Shown here in pieces: positions 1-6,343 of a stretch of DNA of 24,063 bases. Position numbers and translations under genes: made by a program. Every line of letters starts with the position of its first letter. The stretch's first letter is position 1. The notes under the pieces were generated by a model. It had not been told where the DNA came from and made no database searches. It worked only from the letters and a program-made list of their open reading frames with translations. Source of the stretch: DATHWB01 sp046565785 (GTDB lineage: Bacteria > Actinomycetota > Acidimicrobiia > Spongiisociales > ZC4RG35); assembly GCA_046565785.1 (NCBI GenBank), contig JBKHXZ010000100.1:1-24063 (forward strand), written 5' to 3'.

Positions 1-75
1 GGCGATGTCGAGCACCGCTCGGCGGAGTTCGGAACTCTTCGCGGTCTGATGGGCGACGACCAGGTATCGAGCCAT
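1..75 (-). CDS. Hypothetical protein, N-terminal fragment running off the left edge
   Basis: A leftward reading frame begins with ATG at 75-73 and stays open to the window edge, giving 25 residues that start MARYLVVAHQTA. The hydrophobic beta strand followed by VAHQTA resembles the start of small nucleotide-binding-fold hypothetical proteins of actinobacteria, in the style of universal stress proteins, but 25 residues cannot settle a family. The rest of the gene lies outside the window. The roughly 100 bases between this start and the tRNA-Ile 3' end hold nothing else I can recognise. Confidence 0.5.
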   Translation of the reverse strand, partial: MARYLVVAHQTAKSSELRRAVLDIA

Positions 76-181
76 CGTCTCTCAAACGTACCCGCGCACG
101 TCCCCGACGGGGTGGAGAACCTGATCCGATGACCTACCGACCGTGGTGAGCGCCGGGAGGTGTCTGACTGCAGTTTCACGG

Positions 182-256
182 TGGGCCTGCCTGGATTTGA
201 ACCAGGGACCTCTGCCTTATCAGGGCAGCGCTCTAACCGAGCTGAGCTACAGGCCC
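182..256 (-). tRNA. tRNA-Ile (GAT anticodon)
   Basis: On the minus strand the acceptor arm GGGCCTG (256-250) pairs with CAGGCCC (189-183), followed by discriminator A at 182. The D arm contains AGCTC and GGTTAGAGC, the anticodon stem-loop reads CTGATAA with GAT at 221-219, and the T arm contains GGTTCAAATCC. The bases after the discriminator read CCG rather than CCA, so the 3' CCA must be added after transcription. The gene is divergent from tRNA-Ala. Ile(GAT) and Ala(TGC) tRNAs often sit inside rRNA spacers, but no rRNA is visible here. Confidence 0.97.
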
Positions 257-318
257 GAGATGCGAGACAGGGACGATAGCGAGAACCCGAGGTCATCCGC
301 CAGACGGAAACGCCCAGG

Positions 319-346
319 TTGGGCCCCTTCCCCGGGCGGATATGAT
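319..346 (+). promoter_or_regulatory. Candidate promoter of tRNA-Ala
   Basis: A -10 hexamer TATGAT (341-346, five of six matches to TATAAT) lies 13 bases before the mature tRNA 5' end, with a weak -35 TTGGGC (319-324) at 16 bp spacing. The position fits transcription starting a few bases before the tRNA. Confidence 0.5.
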
Positions 347-359
347 GTCGGCTTCACCC

Positions 360-432
360 GGGGCTGTAGCTCAGTTGGCAGAGCACCTGGTTTGCAACCA
401 GGGGGTCAGGGGTTCAAATCCCCTCAGCTCCA
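360..432 (+). tRNA. tRNA-Ala (TGC anticodon)
   Basis: The acceptor arm GGGGCTG (360-366) pairs with CAGCTCC (425-431, one G-U pair), discriminator A at 432. The D arm includes AGCTCAGTTGGCAGAGC, the anticodon loop is TTTGCAA with TGC at 393-395, and the T arm contains GGTTCAAATCC. CCA is not encoded. It is 73 nt, the usual length. Confidence 0.97.
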
Positions 433-440
433 CGGAACGT

Positions 441-470
441 TCGTATCCCTCACAGCTCGTATCCCTCACA
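441..470 (+). repeat. Two-copy 14-bp direct repeat after tRNA-Ala
   Basis: TCGTATCCCTCACA occurs at 441-454 and again at 457-470, separated by GC (period 16). It starts nine bases after the tRNA-Ala 3' end. No hairpin is formed, so it does not look like a terminator. Its role is unknown. It may be a slippage product or a relic of a repeated tRNA flank. Confidence 0.6.
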
Positions 471-562
471 CCTTGGCGATAGTGCGACGTACGGCCGCTG
501 AGATCGCGTAGCCCACGAGGCCTCCCGTCCTCCCGCATGTCGTCGGTGTCGGGTATCCTCAG

Positions 563-691
563 CAGTACGCCGAACTCGACCGATCACGGTCGAGACGGGG
601 GAACCATTCTTCGGGGCGAATCTCGGCCATCGCCGAGAAGGACACCTTCCCGTCCGAGCCCGTCAGCTAACCCCGTAGGCGCCGAGGAAGG
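563..691 (+). promoter_or_regulatory. c-di-AMP riboswitch (ydaO/yuaA class) upstream of the cDPG operon
   Basis: This region carries the hallmark segments of the ydaO/yuaA c-di-AMP aptamer in the right order. They are CGCCGAACTC (569-578, P1 and the first junction), a hairpin CTCGACCG/CGGTCGAG (575-582 with 587-594), CGGGGGAACC (596-605), TCGGGGCGAATC (611-622), a hairpin TCTCGGC/GCCGAGA (621-627 with 632-638), and GAGCCCGTCAGCTAACCCC followed by GTAGGCG (656-681). The long-range pseudoknot of the class is also present: CCTTCC (645-650) is perfectly complementary to GGAAGG (686-691) just past P1. The family binds c-di-AMP and usually controls potassium transport, osmolyte or cell-wall hydrolase genes. 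It lies about 55 bases upstream of the 2-phosphoglycerate kinase start, so it should control the kinase/synthetase operon. Whether ligand turns expression on or off cannot be read from sequence. Confidence 0.93.
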
Positions 692-739
692 AGCCAGACC
701 GCTGGCTCCCGGAGGCCCGTGAGGGCCGACGGAGGAGGC
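690..739 (+). promoter_or_regulatory. Probable expression platform: two hairpins and the ribosome binding site
   Basis: Directly after the aptamer, GGAGCCAG (690-697) pairs with CTGGCTCC (702-709) around a 4-base loop. G690-G691 are also the last two bases of the aptamer pseudoknot arm, so the two structures compete. A second hairpin GGCCC/GGGCC (714-718 with 723-727) is closed by a GTGA loop, and GGAGGAGG (731-738) is the ribosome binding site for the ATG at 745. No T-run follows either stem, so a classical intrinsic terminator is not evident. Control may use U-less or Rho-dependent termination or access of ribosomes. This is inferred from base pairing only. Confidence 0.5.
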
Positions 740-744
740 GGATC

Positions 745-1674
745 ATGACAGCACGCAAGGCCGTGTCCCCACCGGGACCGCTCATCTGGGTCGAAGATCG
801 CTACGGCACCACTCTCCCGTATTCGAAGGGGCTGATGGCCGCATCCATCATGGCTACCGGCCTGTCGCCGGGGACGGCCTACTCGCTCGCCGCCCACATC
901 GAGCAGCGACTTCGATCGAGCCACGCGTCCAAGGTGCGTTCGGAGCTGTTGATCACGACCGCCGCCGACGTACTGCGTACCGAGGTCGGCCAGGACACCT
1001 GCGACCGCTATCTCGCATGGCGAAGCGCCAAGCGTTCACCACGACCGCTGGTGGTTCTGATCGGCGGAGCGACCGGGGTGGGAAAGTCCACCGTCGCCAC
1101 CAAACTCGCGGCTCGGCTTGACATCAACCGGATGGTCACGACCGACATCATCCGCCACATCATGCGTGGCTTCCTGTCACCGAGCGAGGCCCCGGAGATC
1201 CACCGCTCATCCTTCGAATCGGACGGCGACATCGTGCAGGGAGCCATTTCCCAGGCGTCCACTGTGAGTCGAGGAGCGACCGAGCTGATCTCGCGGATGG
1301 TGACCGAGCGTAAGGACGTGATCGTCGAGGGAGTGCATCTGGTCCCCGGCATCTTCCCCGAAGGCTGGCTCGAGAGCCTCCGAGCCGAAGCGGTCGTCGT
1401 GCAGGTCCTGCTGGTACTGGACGACCCCCACGTGCACCGATCCCACTTCCTTCATCGACTCGAGAACGAGCATGGGCGGGATGCGGGCCGGTACCTCAGG
1501 CACTTCGATGCTATCCGCCAGGTCCAGTCCCACCTGGTGGCACTGGCGGCGAAGCATGCCATCTCGACGATCGACGCGCGCAGCCTGGACGATGCGATCC
1601 AGGCAGTGGTCGACCTCGTTGTGGCGGAGGTGCTGGCCTCGGACCGAAACGAGCAGGCGGCGGTCGGGTCGTGA
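745..1674 (+). CDS. 2-phosphoglycerate kinase (cDPG biosynthesis, step 1)
   Basis: The 309-residue protein matches the 2-phosphoglycerate kinase architecture: an N-terminal ATP-cone-like segment (about residues 12-95) followed by a P-loop kinase domain with Walker A GGATGVGKST at 107-116. Later motifs include TTDIIRHIMRG (about 132-142) and DVIVEGVHLVPG. The family phosphorylates 2-phosphoglycerate with ATP to give 2,3-bisphosphoglycerate in the cytoplasm. The next gene would cyclise that product, and the two overlap by 4 bases (GTGA at 1671-1674), so they should be translationally coupled. The start ATG follows a strong GGAGGAGG site by six bases. Expression is probably governed by the c-di-AMP riboswitch upstream. 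Biochemical work on this family is mainly from methanogens, so the reaction in this organism is inferred from homology and from its partner gene. Confidence 0.88.
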   Translation: MTARKAVSPPGPLIWVEDRYGTTLPYSKGLMAASIMATGLSPGTAYSLAAHIEQRLRSSHASKVRSELLITTAADVLRTEVGQDTCDRYLAWRSAKRSPRPLVVLIGGATGVGKSTVATKLAARLDINRMVTTDIIRHIMRGFLSPSEAPEIHRSSFESDGDIVQGAISQASTVSRGATELISRMVTERKDVIVEGVHLVPGIFPEGWLESLRAEAVVVQVLLVLDDPHVHRSHFLHRLENEHGRDAGRYLRHFDAIRQVQSHLVALAAKHAISTIDARSLDDAIQAVVDLVVAEVLASDRNEQAAVGS

Positions 1675-3014
1675 GCGGGGCCTTGGTACTCATCGACGGC
1701 GAGCATCAGCCGGAAGTCATCGAAGCACACCTGGCGAGAATGCGTGCGTCCGGCTCGTGTCCACCGGTCGTTGCTCTGTTCTTGGGTGGCTTCGAAAAGA
1801 CGGGGACGGTCCCCCGGCTCAGCGTTCCGGTGCTGCAGGGCCCGGCACGGCAGATGATTCCCCAAGCGGTAGATCGCTTCGGGGTGACGAAGGTGCTCGA
1901 CCTGTCGGATGAGCCGGTTGTCGATGCACGGAGTCGTTTCGCCCTGGCTGGATACGCATTGGCGGCAGGCGTCACCTACTCCGGAGGCGGGATCGACATG
2001 ACACCGCCGCTCCGACCCCGTCTCACGCGTTGTCCCACCGTGGCCGTGATCGGCACCGGCAAGCGGACCGGGAAGACAAGTGTCTCGATCGCTCTCGCCC
2101 GGCACTGGAAGGAGAAGAGACTCGAGCCGTGCATCGTCACGATGGGCAGGGGAGGCCCAGATCGGCCACTCGTATTGTCCGTGGACGGGGAGTTACCGGA
2201 GTCGGTCCTCGACCGCCTACTCGCGGAGGGCTTGCACGCCACCTCGGACTACGTGGAGGACGCCCTCTTCGCCGGCGTCGACACGGTTGGGACACGCCGG
2301 TTAGGGGCCGGCCCGGCTGGTGTGACGGTTGACGACGACTTCGCCGCCGGAGTAGCCGCGGCAACCGAACTCGATCCCGGCGTCGTCCTTCTCGAGGGCA
2401 GCGGCACCGCTATTCCTCCGGCTCACGCCGACGCCACGGTCCTGGTCACGTCCTCCGCCATCGACCCGGAGTTTCTCGACGGCTATTTCGGACCGTTCCG
2501 GCTAGCGCTGACCGATGCCGTGGTCGTGGTGGGCGAAGGAACCGGCCTGTCCGACCGGATACAGGCGGTCGAACCCGGACTCCCGGTGTTCACTGCTTCT
2601 CTGCGGCCCGATCCCACGACTTCTGTCGAGGGCAGGCAAGTGGTGGTGGTGTCCACGGCCGATGCCTCCGTCGGACCCCAGCTACTTCACCATCTTCGCC
2701 AGCTCGGCGCTGCCGGGGTGCAGGTGATCCATTCTCTCGGCGACCGGCGGGTTCTCGTCGATGAACTCTCCCATCTCGCGCAGCACCATCTGGTACTGAC
2801 CGAAGTCAAAGGTGCAGCGGCAGCGGTGGTGCTTCCGTTGGCGAGAGCCGCAGGGGCGGAGATCGGTTTCATCCACAACCAGGTCAGGATGGAGGGCGGG
2901 ATCGAAGAACTAGCCGGTCTCCTCGAAGAGCGCTGGACACCGGCGCCTCAGTCGACGACTTCGAGGACGAGGCGCATGGGTTCTCGACGCATCAGACGTC
3001 GCACACGTTCCTGA
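1671..3014 (+). CDS. cpgS: Cyclic 2,3-diphosphoglycerate synthetase (cDPG biosynthesis, step 2)
   Basis: This 447-residue protein resembles cyclic 2,3-diphosphoglycerate synthetase, which forms the intramolecular phosphoanhydride of 2,3-bisphosphoglycerate at the cost of ATP. The N-terminus MSGALVLIDGEHQPEV is typical of the family, and the P-loop GTGKRTGKTS lies at residues 128-137, followed by MGRGGPDRP. Length is close to the roughly 460 residues of the Methanothermus fervidus enzyme. The GTG start overlaps the kinase stop by 4 bases. The last 20 or so residues are Arg/Ser-rich and unlike a folded domain. They are encoded antisense to the C-terminus of the convergent gene (2948-3262), so the natural stop may have been lost and the tail may be non-functional. 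Product cDPG accumulates as a potassium salt in hyperthermophilic methanogens. Its role in bacteria is unproven. Confidence 0.88.
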   Translation: MSGALVLIDGEHQPEVIEAHLARMRASGSCPPVVALFLGGFEKTGTVPRLSVPVLQGPARQMIPQAVDRFGVTKVLDLSDEPVVDARSRFALAGYALAAGVTYSGGGIDMTPPLRPRLTRCPTVAVIGTGKRTGKTSVSIALARHWKEKRLEPCIVTMGRGGPDRPLVLSVDGELPESVLDRLLAEGLHATSDYVEDALFAGVDTVGTRRLGAGPAGVTVDDDFAAGVAAATELDPGVVLLEGSGTAIPPAHADATVLVTSSAIDPEFLDGYFGPFRLALTDAVVVVGEGTGLSDRIQAVEPGLPVFTASLRPDPTTSVEGRQVVVVSTADASVGPQLLHHLRQLGAAGVQVIHSLGDRRVLVDELSHLAQHHLVLTEVKGAAAAVVLPLARAAGAEIGFIHNQVRMEGGIEELAGLLEERWTPAPQSTTSRTRRMGSRRIRRRTRS

Positions 3015-3262
3015 CTCGCGGTCAGCTCGACGCTTTTCAACGCCGCTTCCATCGCCACCCGCGTCGTCCAACGGGTGAGAACTCCACCCTCGACGAGGCC
3101 ATCGGCACCGGCCCTGTCCGCGATGACCAGTTCGATTCCGAGACACTCGGGGTGGGCGGAAAACGCCGGAACCACATCGGTGCGAAGCAACGCGACCACG
3201 TCGTCCAACTCGCTCGCTGCCACCGCACTCAGGAAGAGACGCAAGACCGTCACCACTCCCAC
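2948..3262 (-). CDS. Small dimeric alpha/beta-barrel protein, antibiotic-biosynthesis-monooxygenase-like
   Basis: The 104-residue product begins MGVVTVLRLFLSAVAASELDD and has a strand-helix-strand pattern (TVLRLFLSA, LDDVVALLRTDVVPAFSAHPECLGIELVIA, GVLTRWTTRVAMEAAL, PMRLVLEVVD) like the ABM/ferredoxin-like dimeric barrel family. Such proteins include monooxygenases and heme-degrading enzymes, but no catalytic residue set is clear, so only the fold is proposed. The ATG at 3262 overlaps the end of the metallophosphoesterase gene by 13 bases, indicating one leftward transcript. Its 3' end overlaps cpgS tail to tail by 67 bases. Confidence 0.7.
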   Translation of the reverse strand: MGVVTVLRLFLSAVAASELDDVVALLRTDVVPAFSAHPECLGIELVIADRAGADGLVEGGVLTRWTTRVAMEAALKSVELTASQERVRRLMRREPMRLVLEVVD

Positions 3263-4080
3263 CCTTCCTTGGAGAACATCTCGCTGAACTGGGGGTTACG
3301 CACCAGTCGTCTCCCAGCGCGATCGAAGTCGGCGACGACACGCTCGTCTGACCCCGGGTGCACCAGTGTCACCCGGATGCGGTCTGAGTCGATCTCGACC
3401 ACGTTGAACGACGGTCGGGCATACCCTCGCGTGCGATACGAGGAAACCGTTCCGCTGCTGACGAGGAGCATCTTCCCCAACAACCACACGTGTGGAACGT
3501 GCTTGTGTCCGCACAAGACGACGTCGACCCGGCACTCTTCGAGCACCGCCAGTACATCACCGGCGTCCCACACGATGTTGCGCTCCCGTCCGGTACCGGG
3601 AACCGACACGAGATGGTGATGCAACACGAACATCCGGAGGTCGGCGGGCTCGGCGAACTGCTGGCGGATCCAGCCGTAACGGAACTTCCCGACCTCACCG
3701 TCGGCCAGGTCCGGTTTGGACGAATCCACCGCCACCACGCAGACGCTGCTGGGCTCGTTCTCTCGGCGGAGACGGAGAGTCGTGTCGGCTCGGCCGTCCT
3801 CGCCTTTGCCAAAATGATCCTCGAAATGGAGATGCCCGACGTTCTTGGCGTCGTGATTCCCCGGCACGATCACGGTGGTGAGCGATTCCTGGAGCGGGCG
3901 AAGCGCATCCCGCGCCGCCTGGAACTCCTCGGCATACCCCTCCTGAGTCAGATCGCCCGCCACCACCACCAGGTCCGGCTCCATGGCCAGGATCTGATCC
4001 ACCGCCTGGGCCAGCAGCCGCGCATCGTGCCGCGGCGAGCCGCAGTGGATGTCGGAGAGTTGGGCAACACGGAGCGGCAT
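3250..4080 (-). CDS. Calcineurin-like metallophosphoesterase (CpdA-type)
   Basis: The 276-residue protein carries the complete metallophosphoesterase signature: D10-x-H12 (LSDIHCG), GDLTQ with D43, GNHD at 74-77, HHH at 154-156 and GHKH at 191-194. These residues bind a two-metal centre, usually Fe or Mn. The layout is that of class III cyclic nucleotide phosphodiesterases such as CpdA, but the family also hydrolyses other phosphodiesters, and the substrate cannot be told from motifs. No signal peptide is seen, so it should be cytoplasmic. It is the upstream gene of a leftward pair with the ABM-like gene. Its closeness to the c-di-AMP-controlled operon is suggestive but not evidence that it acts on c-di-AMP. 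Confidence 0.9.
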   Translation of the reverse strand: MPLRVAQLSDIHCGSPRHDARLLAQAVDQILAMEPDLVVVAGDLTQEGYAEEFQAARDALRPLQESLTTVIVPGNHDAKNVGHLHFEDHFGKGEDGRADTTLRLRRENEPSSVCVVAVDSSKPDLADGEVGKFRYGWIRQQFAEPADLRMFVLHHHLVSVPGTGRERNIVWDAGDVLAVLEECRVDVVLCGHKHVPHVWLLGKMLLVSSGTVSSYRTRGYARPSFNVVEIDSDRIRVTLVHPGSDERVVADFDRAGRRLVRNPQFSEMFSKEGWEW

Positions 4081-4111
4081 CGTTACTCGCAGGGGTTTCG
4101 CCGGAAGTCCG

Positions 4112-4546
4112 CTACCGCCCTCCGATCACGTAGTCACGCAGGACGCGCGTCTCGGTCTCCAACTCGTCGAGGCGGTACTTGACGAGGTCGCCGATACTGA
4201 CGATGCCGACCAGTTCGTCGCCGTCGACCACCGGGATGTGACGGAACCGCCGGACGGTCATCGTCGCCATCACGTCCTGCAGCTTGGAATCCGGTCCACA
4301 ACTCGGAACCGGACGAGTCATCACCGACCGGACTGGCATCCGCAGCGCTTCGCATCCGTGTTCGCTCAGGGCCCGGACCACGTCACGTTCGGACACGATG
4401 CCTTCGATCCGGCCGTGCCGGTCTGTCACGACGACCGCGCCGATGTTCTCGACCCGGAGCCGGTGGACGATCGCCTCGACGGGCACGTCGTCTCGTGTGG
4501 TCACGACGTCGTGACCCTTGGTACGAAGGATGTCGCGGACTCGCAT
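4112..4546 (-). CDS. CBS-domain pair protein
   Basis: The 144-residue protein is essentially two CBS motifs: the first at about residues 5-60 (VRDILRTKGHDVVTT, VTDRHGRIEGIVSERDVVRAL) and the second at about 72-128 (VRSVMTRPVPSCGPDSKLQDV, VVDGDELVGIVSIGDLVKY). Such Bateman modules bind adenosine ligands (AMP, ATP, SAM, sometimes c-di-AMP) and act as regulatory subunits. No partner domain is fused. I chose ATG at 4546 because AGGAGGT lies about five bases upstream. A GTG two codons earlier would use part of that site. It lies 31 bases upstream of the metallophosphoesterase gene on the same strand, so it may lead that operon. The target is unknown. Confidence 0.88.
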   Translation of the reverse strand: MRVRDILRTKGHDVVTTRDDVPVEAIVHRLRVENIGAVVVTDRHGRIEGIVSERDVVRALSEHGCEALRMPVRSVMTRPVPSCGPDSKLQDVMATMTVRRFRHIPVVDGDELVGIVSIGDLVKYRLDELETETRVLRDYVIGGR

Positions 4547-4749
4547 GTCCACCTCCTCGCAGGGTTCACCTTCGGATTCCGAATCTACGCGACTCCTGGT
4601 CGAAATGGTCTGAGGTACGAGCGGACTGTGTCACGGGCTGTCGGACTCGCCCGTCGGGCCCATCCGCCTGCGCGTCGGGAGCTCAGGAGCCAGATTTCGC
4701 GAGCTCGCCAACCACTTCTCGTGATTCGGTAGTCTTCGGGGAAGAAACA

Positions 4750-4761
4750 GACCACTTGGTC
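4750..4761. promoter_or_regulatory. Candidate operator palindrome before the thiolase gene
   Basis: GACCA (4750-4754) and TGGTC (4757-4761) form a perfect inverted repeat around CT, 35 bases upstream of the thiolase ATG. A TAGTCT hexamer (4730-4735) fits a TAnnnT -10 box about 15 bases earlier, which would place the repeat just past the transcription start. TetR-family fatty-acid regulators bind palindromes of this type, but no regulator gene is adjacent. Confidence 0.3.
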
Positions 4762-4796
4762 GGTTTCTACGGAGACCAGCAGGAGGAGTCCACGCT

Positions 4797-5963
4797 ATGC
4801 GCAGCGCAGTCATCGTCGATGCAGTCCGAACCCCGGTCGGACGTCGGAACGGAGCGCTCAAGGACATCCACCCGGTCGATCTGGCGTCGATCCCGCTGCA
4901 CGCCCTTGCCGAGCGCAACGATCTCGACCCGGGATTGGTCGAGGACGTGATCATGGGCACGGTTATGCAGACCGGTGAGCAGGGCCTCAACGTCGGCCGC
5001 AACGCCGCCCTCGCCGCCGGCTTCCCCGAGGACGTGGTGGGTACCACCATCGATCGTCAGTGCGGATCGTCCCAGCAGTCCGCGCATTTTGCCGCCCAGG
5101 GCGTGATGGCCGGTGCCTACGACGTGGTGATCGCCGCCGGAGTCGAGTCGATGACCCGGGTGCCGATGGGAATAACCGCTCAGCAGGGGCCGGGGATGCC
5201 GTTCGGACCCAAGGTGATGGACAGGTATGCCAACGGACTGGTACCGCAGGGCATCTCGGCGGAGATGATCGCCGAGAAGTGGGGTCTGAGCCGAGAGGAA
5301 CTCGACGCCCTCTCGCTCGAGTCACACCGGCGCGCCGCTCAAGCAACCGAGGAGGGCCGATTCGAGACCCAGATCGTCCCCGTCACCCTCCCCGACGGTT
5401 CGGTGATGACCAAGGACGAGGGAATCCGGTTCGACACGTCGCTCGAGAAGCTGGCCAGCCTGCAGCCTGCTTTCAAGCCGGACGGTGTGGTCACCGCCGG
5501 CAACTCGTCGCAGATCTCCGACGGCGCCGCCGCCGTTCTCATCATGTCCGAGGACAAGGCGGAGCAACTCGGGTTGACCCCGATGGCGCGGTTCACCCAC
5601 TTCTCGCTCGCCGGGGTCGACCCGGTGATGATGTTGACCGGTCCGATCCCGGCGACCTCGAAGATCCTCGACAAGTCGGGGCTCGGCATCGACGACATCG
5701 ACCTGTTCGAGGTCAACGAGGCCTTCGCTGCAGTGACGGCAGCCTGGCGCATCGAACATGGCGGCTCGGATCCGATGGCTTTGTGGGACCGCACCAACGT
5801 CAATGGCGGGGCGATCGCTCTAGGTCATCCTCTGGGAGCGTCGGGTGCCCGGCTGATGACCACGCTGGTGCACGAGATGGTGCGCCGCAACGCCCGCCGC
5901 GGTTTGCAGACCATGTGCGAGGGCGGCGGCATGGCCAACGGCACCCTCCTCGAACTGATCTGA
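4797..5963 (+). CDS. Acetyl-CoA acetyltransferase / 3-ketoacyl-CoA thiolase
   Basis: The 388-residue protein is a full-length type II thiolase. It starts MRSAVIVDAVRTPVGR. The acyl-accepting nucleophile is C89 in RQCGSSQQS, the general-base His is H344 in GHPLGASGA, and the second catalytic Cys is C374 in MCEGGGMANG. NEAFA, typical of the family, is also present. Thiolases either cleave 3-ketoacyl-CoA in beta-oxidation or condense two acetyl-CoA, and the sequence alone does not choose between them. The start is supported by GGAGGAG about six bases upstream of the ATG. The gene stands alone: a 250-base gap lies upstream and the downstream gene is convergent. A palindrome upstream may be an operator. 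Confidence 0.94.
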   Translation: MRSAVIVDAVRTPVGRRNGALKDIHPVDLASIPLHALAERNDLDPGLVEDVIMGTVMQTGEQGLNVGRNAALAAGFPEDVVGTTIDRQCGSSQQSAHFAAQGVMAGAYDVVIAAGVESMTRVPMGITAQQGPGMPFGPKVMDRYANGLVPQGISAEMIAEKWGLSREELDALSLESHRRAAQATEEGRFETQIVPVTLPDGSVMTKDEGIRFDTSLEKLASLQPAFKPDGVVTAGNSSQISDGAAAVLIMSEDKAEQLGLTPMARFTHFSLAGVDPVMMLTGPIPATSKILDKSGLGIDDIDLFEVNEAFAAVTAAWRIEHGGSDPMALWDRTNVNGGAIALGHPLGASGARLMTTLVHEMVRRNARRGLQTMCEGGGMANGTLLELI

Positions 5964-5972
5964 CCCCCAAGA

Positions 5973-5990
5973 TCCGTCGTATCCGACGGA
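5973..5990. terminator. Candidate bidirectional terminator between convergent genes
   Basis: TCCGTCG (5973-5979) pairs perfectly with CGACGGA (5984-5990) around a TATC loop, in the 40-base gap between the convergent thiolase and the small membrane protein. No T-run follows, as is common in GC-rich actinobacteria. Confidence 0.45.
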
Positions 5991-6003
5991 ATCGTCTACC
6001 GGT

Positions 6004-6258
6004 TCAGGGGCGCCAGACGGGGATCATGTCTTCGCGGCAGTGGCGCGGGGCGGCGTCTTCGATGACGTTGACCGCAGTCATCACCACCTCGGTTCCGCAC
6101 ACGGTGCACTTGTACGCCTGGTCGACTTCGACCACATCGGCCGGGTCCACTTCCGGTGGCTCCCATGACAGCAGGCGGACCAGCCAGGAGAGCCCCCTCC
6201 AGATCACCACTGCCAGCACCACGGCGATGACGATGTTCAGCAGCCCGATGTCGCCCAT
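6004..6258 (-). CDS. Small membrane protein with a CxxC...HC tail, unknown function
   Basis: The 84-residue protein has one N-terminal membrane segment (about residues 5-32, LLNIVIAVVLAVVIWRGLSWLV) and a short soluble tail containing CTVCGTEV and HCREDM, which could form a small zinc-ribbon-like site (Cys-x2-Cys with a downstream His-Cys). I do not recognise the family. There is no clear ribosome binding site, but TAGACT lies on the minus strand at 6273-6268, nine bases before the ATG, so transcription could begin almost at the start codon. It follows crgA on the same strand with an 85-base gap that contains a hairpin. Confidence 0.7.
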   Translation of the reverse strand: MGDIGLLNIVIAVVLAVVIWRGLSWLVRLLSWEPPEVDPADVVEVDQAYKCTVCGTEVVMTAVNVIEDAAPRHCREDMIPVWRP

Positions 6259-6285
6259 GTGTGGACGAGTCTACGGAGCGCCCGG

Positions 6286-6317
6286 TTCTCCACGGACTTC
6301 CCCACAGGTGGGGAGAA
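6286..6317 (-). terminator. Hairpin region after crgA
   Basis: TCCCCAC (6299-6305) and GTGGGGA (6308-6314) are perfectly complementary around AG, and TTCTCC (6286-6291) can alternatively pair with GGAGAA (6312-6317). The region lies between the crgA stop and the next leftward gene and may reduce read-through. The two pairings exclude one another. Confidence 0.4.
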
Positions 6318-6343
6318 TTACACCCGTGTCATTCGCCGCGGGG

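Noticed and set aside
3250..4546. Idea that the metallophosphoesterase and CBS protein are a c-di-AMP phosphodiesterase and receptor tied to the riboswitch
   Set aside because: The phosphoesterase is CpdA-like and not of the DHH-DHHA1 or PgpH type, and CBS pairs bind many adenosine ligands. Nearness alone is not evidence.
6286..6317. DnaA-box-like words (TTCTCCACG, TTCCCCACA) near crgA, raising the idea of an origin
   Set aside because: They are poor matches to TTATCCACA, only two occur, and they are explained by the hairpin. No dnaA, dnaN or AT-rich unwinding region is present.
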